DNA from: Zetaproteobacteria bacterium
GTDB taxonomy: Bacteria; Pseudomonadota; Alphaproteobacteria; Micavibrionales; Micavibrionaceae
NCBI GenBank assembly: GCA_002747015.1
Contig: NVXI01000005.1
Span: 122,792 to 128,382, forward strand
Direction of reading: 5' to 3'
Length of the DNA stretch: 5,591 bases
The notes beneath the pieces are model-generated. The model was not told the DNA's origin. It searched no databases and worked only from the letters and a program-made list of their open reading frames with translations. Position numbers and translations under genes: made by a program. This document shows positions 1 to 4,379 of the stretch, piece after piece (position 1 is the first letter of the stretch; every line of letters starts with the position of its first letter).

Positions 1-234
1 TGTGGAAAATAATTGATTCTATGGCGATGTAAGGGGAGGGGGACCCTTTAATAGATGCTCTATTTATGAATAAAGTTAATAAAGATTCGAAGGATATAAG
101 GGGCTTCATTGAATATATTAGGGCATTGCCGCGTCACTACCCTATGTTTATTACGGTGCTTTGTTTCGCACCTTGTACTAGATAAAGTTAAATCATTATA
201 GATTGGCTGTGCGAGAGAGGGTGTTATCGTGCCA

Positions 235-261
235 TATATAAGAAATAAAGGTTCTTATATA
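235..261. repeat. Perfect 10-bp inverted repeat
   Basis: The left arm TATATAAGAA (235-244) and right arm TTCTTATATA (252-261) are perfect reverse complements around a 7-base spacer, ATAAAGG. It lies just beyond the cheZ terminator. No T-tract follows on either strand, so it does not look like an intrinsic terminator. It could be an operator, an mRNA-stabilising hairpin or a chance AT-rich palindrome. Confidence 0.6.
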
Positions 262-270
262 ATAGGAATA

Positions 271-300
271 AAAAAAAGCACAGAATTTCTTCTGAGCTTT
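271..300 (-). terminator. Rho-independent terminator of cheZ
   Basis: Read on the minus strand, the RNA forms AAAGC, a U-U mismatch, CAGAA, a GAAA tetraloop, UUCUG and GCUUU. The stem has ten base pairs with one internal mismatch, and the T-run continues from it (the A-run at 271-277 on the plus strand). It starts 34 bases past the cheZ stop codon. The plus strand has no T-run after the hairpin, so it acts on minus-strand transcripts. Confidence 0.85.
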
Positions 301-334
301 CTATTGTTTGGTGATGTGTGTTGGGTGCTGCCCT

Positions 335-1009
335 CTAATCGAACATGCCGTCAATGTCATCCTGTGACGTTGCGCCGCCACTAGCGGGGGCGGCATCAAA
401 CATTGCATCAACGTCATCCTGATTGGCGGCCTTTACTAGTCTTTCTTTAATTTTCTCTTGGCTTGGTTTAACATCAATACCTAGGCGTTCAAATGTGGAG
501 CTAAGGCGTTCCTCGATATCATGAAGGTTATTAAGTGTGTTGCGTATACGCTGTCCGGTTAGATCCTGAAACGTGCATGCCATCAAAATTTCTTGAATGT
601 CGTTTTGAATGCGTTCGCGAAGTTTGTTTCTTTTTTCCTCATTATCCCAATCTTTTTCATCGCTGACATATTCCACAATGCGGTCTGCCGCATCAAGGAT
701 ATGATTGGCTGCTTTTTCTGTATCTTCGATGACTGCTTCTAGTTCAACACCGGTATTGGCCGCTGAATCGCCGCTGCCTTTGTAATTGATTGCGCTTAGT
801 ACTTCCAGTATTTCAGAAAAGCGTTGTGTGATTGCATCTTCTGCCATATCGGCTTGTTGCGCAGATGCATTGATCTCCATGGATATTTCGTCAAAGCGCC
901 GTGCAATAAATTCTTCTAATGTGGATAATTGTGAGTTTACAGTATCAACTGTTTTATAGATGTCTTCTTGCTCTTTGTTGAGTTTACTATGTGATATTTT
1001 TTCTGACAT
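335..1009 (-). CDS. cheZ: Protein phosphatase CheZ
   Basis: CheZ dephosphorylates CheY-P and so ends the signal sent to the flagellar motor; it acts in the cytoplasm as a long helical-hairpin dimer. The 224-residue product is almost wholly helical and acidic. The family signature lies at about residues 141-155 (ILMACTFQDLTGQRI). D149 and Q153 correspond to the catalytic Asp and Gln of Escherichia coli CheZ (D143 and Q147), the Gln positioning water in the CheY active site. The last 28 residues form a flexible Ala/Gly/Ser tail with two acidic peptides, QDDVDAMFD (197-205) and QDDIDGMFD (216-224). They resemble the C-terminal CheY-binding helix of E. coli CheZ and the FliM N-terminal EIDALL-type motif. 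The ATG at 1009 is preceded by a purine-rich AGAGAGAA. The gene has its own promoter candidate and a strong terminator, so it is probably monocistronic. No cheY or other che gene is in view. Confidence 0.93.
   Translation of the reverse strand: MSEKISHSKLNKEQEDIYKTVDTVNSQLSTLEEFIARRFDEISMEINASAQQADMAEDAITQRFSEILEVLSAINYKGSGDSAANTGVELEAVIEDTEKAANHILDAADRIVEYVSDEKDWDNEEKRNKLRERIQNDIQEILMACTFQDLTGQRIRNTLNNLHDIEERLSSTFERLGIDVKPSQEKIKERLVKAANQDDVDAMFDAAPASGGATSQDDIDGMFD
338..421 (-). repeat. Imperfect 27-bp direct repeat within cheZ 3' end
   Basis: Two 27-base units at 338-364 and 395-421 match at 22 of 27 positions and are in frame. They encode QDDIDGMFD and QDDVDAMFD respectively. They are joined by a 10-residue linker rich in Ala, Gly, Pro and Ser. 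The nucleotide similarity suggests a local duplication of the CheY-binding peptide, although selection on the short peptide could also keep the units alike. Confidence 0.8.
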
Positions 1010-1025
1010 GGTTCTCTCTATGTGC

Positions 1026-1049
1026 TTTCTACTATAGAAAATTATAACA
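1026..1049 (-). promoter_or_regulatory. Extended -10 promoter of cheZ with adjacent palindrome
   Basis: On the minus strand TGT-TATAAT (1049-1041) is a perfect -10 box with the extended TGn element. This fits the absence of a good -35 box at normal spacing. Transcription would start near 1034, leaving a leader of about 25 bases before the cheZ ATG. Directly downstream, TTTCTA-CTA-TAGAAA (1026-1040) is a perfect 6-3-6 palindrome over the expected start site, where a repressor could bind. A looser GTAGT/ACTAC pair lies upstream at 1055-1073. This is a motif reading only. Confidence 0.5.
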
Positions 1050-1132
1050 ACGCAGTAGTTAACAAAATACTACATTTCAGAGACAAGGAAAGATATATTT
1101 TATTCTTGTAGGGAAAAAACATACATGTGCAT

Positions 1133-2140
1133 TTACGTAGACTTAAGAGGCTCATAAAGATCAAAAACGTCAATGATTTCCAATAACTGTTCAATCTCTT
1201 TTTTGCATTGCATAGCTTGTGTTTTTGTTGTGACAGGCACGAATAGGTCTGAGGGCTCAAACATATCCGGCTCGTAGGGAATCATCATAAAGACATATTT
1301 TTTGCCAAATAACACAGCAGTTAAAGGTGAGTCATCAAAAACCTCTGAGGCTTCTGATAGTTCTTTTAGTAAACGATCGCCAACAATAAGCTCCGCCGTT
1401 TCAGGTTTTGTTGAATAAATATCAAACTTATCCCATTCAGGATCAGATACACTAATATGTACCTCTTGCATTGTTTTCCAACGTGTCTTTGAATAAGCTT
1501 TCACCATTTTAGTGTTCGCGGTGATAATAGTATGGCCGTCTATAACGTTTTCTGGCGTTTCCAACAGAACAAAGATCCCATCAAAGATCGGTTCATTTTT
1601 TCGACGCTTTGAATAAAGACGCGCTTCGGAGAAAATAACTTTTACTCCTTTATATGTACCCATAAAGCAATCTTCTGCCTTATAGATGTCATGCGCTGGA
1701 ATTACGGCAAGTTTTTCTATGATTTTGGCACTGACGCCACGTTCAGGATGAAATGTTAATCCGTTTAGGGTTTTTGCTAGTTTCGGCATGAAAACCGTTT
1801 TATGTTCTCTAACATAAGTTTTAAGAGGATTAGTCGCCCAAAAGTGCAAGAATATTGGCGGAATAAGAGATAGAGCCAAACATAAAAACGCAGGTAGAAG
1901 AACGGCCTCCATCAAGAAGAACCACCCAAAGCCCGTAACGCCCAAAAGAACCGATAAAATATTGAGGTTCATGCCAATAAAACTGCGGGTGCGGTGCTGT
2001 TTCATGCGGTCTAGGCGCATTTCTTCGGATTCCTTGATCAACGCATCAAGTTTTTTTCCAAATTTCCTGTCATCAACACGACTTAAGTCACCATCGTTAT
2101 TGTGTGTTTTTGTTCGTTTTCTATTCGTTTTTGTGCTCAT
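1133..2140 (-). CDS. DUF3137 domain membrane protein
   Basis: The product is a 335-residue inner-membrane protein of unknown function that I assign to the DUF3137 family by overall pattern. A charged cytoplasmic N-terminus (residues 1-52, rich in Lys/Arg, with a likely helix at 30-50) is followed by two closely spaced hydrophobic segments at about 54-77 and 79-101. The rest is a soluble mixed alpha/beta domain. It contains family-like segments: a GTYKGVKVIFSEA strand pair (161-173), IFDGIFVLLE (185-194), SDPEWDKFDIYST (232-244) and a late strand KYVFMMIPYE (281-290). These resemble the 'F.G.F', 'ds..f...F.VYs' and 'i.i....fe' blocks typical of the family. No catalytic residues are apparent. 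It starts 41 bases after the DUF455 stop and probably shares its transcript; its own ribosome binding site is weak. A 4-bp stem plus six T's after the stop (about 1114-1132) is too poor to call a terminator. Confidence 0.75.
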   Translation of the reverse strand: MSTKTNRKRTKTHNNDGDLSRVDDRKFGKKLDALIKESEEMRLDRMKQHRTRSFIGMNLNILSVLLGVTGFGWFFLMEAVLLPAFLCLALSLIPPIFLHFWATNPLKTYVREHKTVFMPKLAKTLNGLTFHPERGVSAKIIEKLAVIPAHDIYKAEDCFMGTYKGVKVIFSEARLYSKRRKNEPIFDGIFVLLETPENVIDGHTIITANTKMVKAYSKTRWKTMQEVHISVSDPEWDKFDIYSTKPETAELIVGDRLLKELSEASEVFDDSPLTAVLFGKKYVFMMIPYEPDMFEPSDLFVPVTTKTQAMQCKKEIEQLLEIIDVFDLYEPLKST

Positions 2141-2181
2141 GGTTACTATCTAACCAGTCTGCGGCGTGGAGTGCAAGGATT

Positions 2182-3042
2182 TTAGTCTTGTGGCGGGGTT
2201 TCTTCTGTCAGTATAATGTCTGCCAGTGGTTCATACCAATCGCGTATCATGCCTGCTGCCTCGCGTGAGGGATGATTAAATGGACGTTTCAGAGTTGTCC
2301 CAAAATATGTTTTCACCATAGATTGCCAATGCTCTTCAATATCCAAACCATGATAAGAGCACCAACTCTCGAACCAGCGTGTGCCTGCGCGCACATGCGT
2401 AATTTCATCATCATGTATGATTTTCAACATATCGGCGGTTTTGTCGTCATTTTGTTTTTGCATCATTGCGATCATACCGGGGGTGACATCCAGACCGCGC
2501 GCTTCTAAAACCATTGGCACAATTGCAAGACGTGCGGCAAAGTCGTGGGCTGTCTTCTCACAGGATTCCCATAGGCTATCATGGGCAGGTAAGTCACCAT
2601 AGGACGCATCAAAATCGTGGAGACGCTCACTCAGCATAAGGAAATGTTTGGCTTCATCATCTGCAACGTTCATCCAGTCATTGAAGAATGCTTTGGGCAA
2701 GCTGAAGCCGTCTGTTTTATTTTCATCACAATAGTAAGAAAAGCGCGCCATAACATCCCATGCCAGGTCAATGGCGTTTAGTTCTATATGTGCAATTGCG
2801 TGCAGCAGGGCGATCTTGGATTTTATTGAGCCAGCCTTGCGACGTTTCGGCATGTTCCTAGGATCACGTAGCTCTGGCTTATCTGGGCGCGCGGGGCGAG
2901 AGGGCGTGTCTGAGGTAATGCCAATATGGGAGATCTTACCGTCACGCCAGTTTTTTGCATGGATTCTGGTTCTGGATGCCTTGTCTATGGGATTTGCGCA
3001 GTGAAGTATGTCAAGTGCAGCATCACATAAGGTGGTTGTCAT
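2182..3042 (-). CDS. DUF455 family ferritin-like di-iron protein
   Basis: The 286-residue cytoplasmic protein belongs to the DUF455 family, ferritin-like four-helix-bundle proteins related in fold to rubrerythrin and MiaE. The substrate is not established. After an extended N-terminus with a basic, Pro-rich linker (about 45-70), four helices supply a credible di-iron ligand set. These are E87 (AHIELNAIDL), E130 and H133 in an ExxH (DDEAKH), E180 (VLEARGLD), and E213 and H216 in a second ExxH (DDEITH). The C-terminal FNHPSREAAGMIRDWYEPL block (255-273) is also typical of the family. The length is normal. The ATG at 3042 follows TCAGGATAG about a dozen bases upstream, an acceptable but distant ribosome binding site. 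It is probably the first gene of a two-gene unit with the DUF3137 gene. A redox, hydroxylase or peroxide-related role would be inference from fold alone. Confidence 0.88.
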   Translation of the reverse strand: MTTTLCDAALDILHCANPIDKASRTRIHAKNWRDGKISHIGITSDTPSRPARPDKPELRDPRNMPKRRKAGSIKSKIALLHAIAHIELNAIDLAWDVMARFSYYCDENKTDGFSLPKAFFNDWMNVADDEAKHFLMLSERLHDFDASYGDLPAHDSLWESCEKTAHDFAARLAIVPMVLEARGLDVTPGMIAMMQKQNDDKTADMLKIIHDDEITHVRAGTRWFESWCSYHGLDIEEHWQSMVKTYFGTTLKRPFNHPSREAAGMIRDWYEPLADIILTEETPPQD

Positions 3043-3183
3043 AGTCTTTATCTATCCTGATAATGTTGTATTTTCATACTGTTATAAGCTTTATTCAATA
3101 CGAGAGATATCGTAGTCCACCGAGGGTTGCAAAAAAAGCAAGGGTGCTATGCAAAAGATATATAGCATATTGTGCATTTTTTA

Positions 3184-3212
3184 TTGCATTTACTTTTTTT
3201 GAGGATTATAAA
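3184..3212 (+). promoter_or_regulatory. Sigma70-like promoter facing the plus-strand hairpin
   Basis: TTGCAT (3184-3189) and TATAAA (3207-3212) are separated by exactly 17 bases. The -10 matches consensus at five of six positions and the -35 at the key TTG. Transcription would begin near 3219, just before the left arm of the terminator-like hairpin. The sequence is AT-rich, so a chance match is possible; the pairing with a plus-strand terminator raises its value. Confidence 0.4.
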
Positions 3213-3218
3213 GCAATT

Positions 3219-3276
3219 CTCTCCTGGCCGCTGATATCCCCCACACACTCCCTTTAGCGGTCGGGAGTTTCTTTTT
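3219..3276 (+). ncRNA. Candidate small RNA of about 58 nt
   Basis: A plus-strand promoter-like sequence ends at 3212, and a strong hairpin with a T-tract ends at 3276. The predicted transcript would be about 58 bases, almost entirely a single stem-loop. The 23-base loop (3233-3255) is C-rich and carries CCCCC (3238-3242) and CTCCC (3248-3252). CTCCC is complementary to GGGAG-type Shine-Dalgarno sequences, so pairing to mRNA leaders is a reasonable inference. No plus-strand gene lies downstream for a leader or riboswitch to control. I cannot assign it to a known RNA family; the alternative is a terminator for a longer plus-strand or antisense transcript. Confidence 0.35.
3221..3276 (+). terminator. 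Strong plus-strand rho-independent terminator
   Basis: CTCCTGGCCGCT (3221-3232) pairs with AGCGGTCGGGAG (3256-3267) over 12 consecutive base pairs. Two of these are G-U wobbles that exist only in plus-strand RNA; on the minus strand they become A-C mismatches. TTTCTTTTT (3268-3276) follows directly and runs into the stop codon of the minus-strand lipoprotein gene. A shorter alternative stem, ACTCCC/GGGAGT, uses the same right side. No T-run follows on the minus strand, so this does not terminate the lipoprotein transcript. Confidence 0.7.
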
Positions 3277-3469
3277 AATCTATATCACTTAAGTTTTGCG
3301 TACCACGATGGTCTGTTGTAAGGATTTCAAGTCCTACACCATCATCATGATACTTCATGCCGCTTTTGAGTATTGTTACGGGCAGGCGCACAACGCCGCC
3401 GATCAACTTTCCTGTTGAGCCGCAAGAACATAAAGAAAATGTTGCGCATATAAGAATTATAAGCCGCAT
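3275..3469 (-). CDS. Small lipoprotein (64 aa)
   Basis: This is a predicted envelope lipoprotein. A short hydrophobic signal (MRLIILICATFSL) ends in a lipobox LCSC, with C16 as the lipidated cysteine and Gly at +2, which would favour outer-membrane sorting under the E. coli rule. The mature part is 49 residues: a Gly/Val-rich start (GSTGKLIGGVVRLP) followed by a polar tail with acidic and His residues. I recognise no family. The ATG at 3469 is the only ATG before an in-frame stop upstream; its ribosome binding site is weak, so it may depend on the neighbour 32 bases upstream. Its mature N-terminus resembles that of the neighbouring lipoprotein. Its stop codon overlaps the T-tract of the plus-strand terminator. 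Confidence 0.65.
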   Translation of the reverse strand: MRLIILICATFSLCSCGSTGKLIGGVVRLPVTILKSGMKYHDDGVGLEILTTDHRGTQNLSDID

Positions 3470-3501
3470 GATGTACCGTATCTATTTAATGATGAAGTTT
3501 A

Positions 3502-3621
3502 TTATTTGGGAGTCATTACTTTAAAAACTTTGGCAACTTGTAGTCCGCCAAGTCGTTCCACGCTTTCGCATGATGACAATGTTAAAGCAGTCAGTAGTAA
3601 AAGCGCGATTTTAGTCTTCAT
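3502..3621 (-). CDS. Very small lipoprotein (39 aa)
   Basis: This predicted lipoprotein has a textbook signal: MKTKIALLLLTALTLSSC, with lipobox LSSC and lipidated C18. The mature peptide is only 22 residues (starting CESVERLGG) and slightly basic at the end. The frame stays open upstream into the IcmL-like gene. The start at 3621 is nonetheless preferred because AGAGGA lies 7 bases before it and because this start gives the correct n-region and h-region. Small peptides of this type resemble entericidin-like or assembly-accessory lipoproteins in size, but no family is recognised. It probably forms a unit with the lipoprotein gene downstream. Confidence 0.65.
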   Translation of the reverse strand: MKTKIALLLLTALTLSSCESVERLGGLQVAKVFKVMTPK

Positions 3622-3628
3622 CGTAGTG

Positions 3629-3634
3629 TCCTCT
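3629..3634 (-). promoter_or_regulatory. Ribosome binding site fixing the 39-aa lipoprotein start
   Basis: AGAGGA on the minus strand sits 7 bases before the ATG at 3621. It is the best Shine-Dalgarno match among the small genes here. It argues against the alternative in-frame starts upstream, including the ATG at 3639 that would place this site inside the coding region. Confidence 0.7.
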
Positions 3635-3661
3635 TTCATGGGTAAATAATGTATGCATCCC

Positions 3662-3690
3662 TTTGTACAGGTGGAACATTCGTAGATCAA
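3662..3690 (-). promoter_or_regulatory. Possible promoter of the lipoprotein pair
   Basis: On the minus strand TTGATC (3690-3685) and TACAAA (3667-3662) are 17 bases apart, each matching four of six consensus positions. The ten-base C-tract (3698-3707) lies just upstream of the -35. TATATT (3694-3689) is an alternative -10, which would put the C-tract inside the spacer, but it lacks a -35 box. This is a weak motif call. Confidence 0.3.
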
Positions 3691-3697
3691 TATAAAA

Positions 3698-3707
3698 GGG
3701 GGGGGGG
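3698..3707. repeat. Homopolymer of ten G (C on the minus strand)
   Basis: Ten consecutive G's lie between the IcmL-like stop codon and the 39-aa lipoprotein gene, about 77 bases upstream of that gene's start. The surrounding sequence is AT-rich, so the tract stands out. Tracts of this length are prone to slippage in many bacteria and are also a common place for sequencing length errors. Confidence 0.9.
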
Positions 3708-3736
3708 CTTCGGATGGCTTGGTTATTTTAAGATCC

Positions 3737-4372
3737 TTAGGGTCTTTTATAATTATCAATATCTTTATAAAGAATTGAGTCGCATTCAGGATAGTTTTTT
3801 TCCTTAAATTTCTTATTTTTATGTTTGATTGGAATGCCGAGAGCATCTGATGATGGAAGCCAGCGAGTTATAATGAATTTATGTGGAGTGCCTTCCATTT
3901 TAATTTCTATATGCGCCTGATACCTATATCGTGTATTTAATAAGCCTTTTTGACGCTTAAGAATAAGTGGAACCCATACATGCCAACGAGGCTCTTTGTC
4001 GTGTAAGTCATTTACTCTAATAAGTAATATCTCTTTAGTTACAGACCTTATGCGCCATAGCTCGTTCGTGATAAGTGATTCTTTGCGCTCTATAATACCA
4101 TCTGATAGGCCGTATTTATCAAGCGTCCACAGAAAGGTTTTGCACCCGCGTTCCGTAAGTAGGGCCTTATTTTGTTCAATATTTTCTGTGAAGTTATTAT
4201 GATTATAGGTCAGTAACGTTGTCACAGCATTAAATGCCCAATAACGTAGCTCCATTTCGAGGGCTTGCTTCTCTTTTTTTGATGCGACAGATGCAATCGA
4301 TGCCGCCGATGGGACGGGATACAACGTAACTGTAGCAATAAGAAGTGCTGCAAAGAAAATAAGTTTTCGCAT
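3737..4372 (-). CDS. Secreted DotI/IcmL-like protein
   Basis: The product, 211 residues from this start, has a cleavable-looking signal (MRKLIFFAALLIATVTLYPV, then PSAAS) followed by one domain. That domain resembles DotI/IcmL, a component of type IVB secretion systems. The pattern is seen (counting from the ATG at 4390) in LRYWAFNAVTTLLTYNHNNF (48-67), LLTERGCKTFLWTLDKYG (77-94), WHVWVPLIL (136-144) and the closing WLPSSDALGIPI (177-188). These follow the family's 'W....v..l.TY.f.nf', 'lT..G...F...L...g', 'W.v..Pl.' and 'p.......GI.i' blocks. True DotI/IcmL has a membrane anchor; here a signal peptide replaces it, so a periplasmic stand-alone paralogue is likely. I chose the ATG at 4372 for its signal-like MRKL start, 7 bases past the lepA stop. 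The ATG at 4390 would overlap lepA by 11 bases. Neither has a strong ribosome binding site, suggesting coupling to lepA. No other dot/icm gene is visible. Confidence 0.7.
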   Translation of the reverse strand: MRKLIFFAALLIATVTLYPVPSAASIASVASKKEKQALEMELRYWAFNAVTTLLTYNHNNFTENIEQNKALLTERGCKTFLWTLDKYGLSDGIIERKESLITNELWRIRSVTKEILLIRVNDLHDKEPRWHVWVPLILKRQKGLLNTRYRYQAHIEIKMEGTPHKFIITRWLPSSDALGIPIKHKNKKFKEKNYPECDSILYKDIDNYKRP

Positions 4373-4379
4373 TTTTACA

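Larger units (their letters stand above)
1..334. other. Non-coding left flank with a terminator and an inverted repeat
   Basis: No convincing gene is visible in this stretch on either strand. It holds the cheZ terminator (271-300) and a perfect 10-bp inverted repeat (235-261). It also has a short hairpin with arms GGTGC at 155-159 and GCACC at 168-172. A minus-strand frame from an ATG at 107-109 stays open for 36 codons to the window edge (it begins MKPLISFESLL), but it has no ribosome binding site and no recognisable family. The rest is AT-rich sequence that probably separates cheZ from the next gene to the left. Confidence 0.5.

Noticed and set aside
1..109. A minus-strand open frame of 36 codons running off the left edge
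   Set aside because: There is no Shine-Dalgarno sequence or recognisable family, and 36 open codons are not rare by chance. The sequence beyond position 1 is needed to decide.
70..191. The 10-base word ATAAAGTTAA at 70-79 and again at 182-191
   Set aside because: It is a short AT-rich word seen only twice in AT-rich DNA, which is expected by chance.
1114..1132. A possible minus-strand terminator after the DUF3137 gene
   Set aside because: The stem is only four pairs including a wobble, before six T's, which is too weak to call.
1042..1260. A minus-strand 72-codon frame overlapping the end of the DUF3137 gene
   Set aside because: It lies largely over the DUF3137 3' end in another frame and looks like random Ser/Leu-rich translation of AT-rich DNA.
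3063..3257. A plus-strand 64-codon open frame in the DUF455-lipoprotein gap
   Set aside because: It has no ribosome binding site and no recognisable domain, and it ends inside the terminator hairpin. The hairpin is better explained by a non-coding RNA.
3730..3746. A plus-strand hairpin AAGATCC-TTA-GGGTCTT at the end of the IcmL-like gene
   Set aside because: The loop is three bases, one pair is a wobble and only a short T-run follows. On the minus strand, where a terminator would be useful, the stem has a mismatch and is followed by A's.
3502..3846. A 114-codon minus-strand reading of the small lipoprotein gene, extending upstream into the end of the IcmL-like gene
   Set aside because: The upstream part overlaps the IcmL-like coding region in another frame, runs through the homopolymer and would bury a good signal peptide inside the protein. 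The AGAGGA site and lipobox place the true start at 3621.
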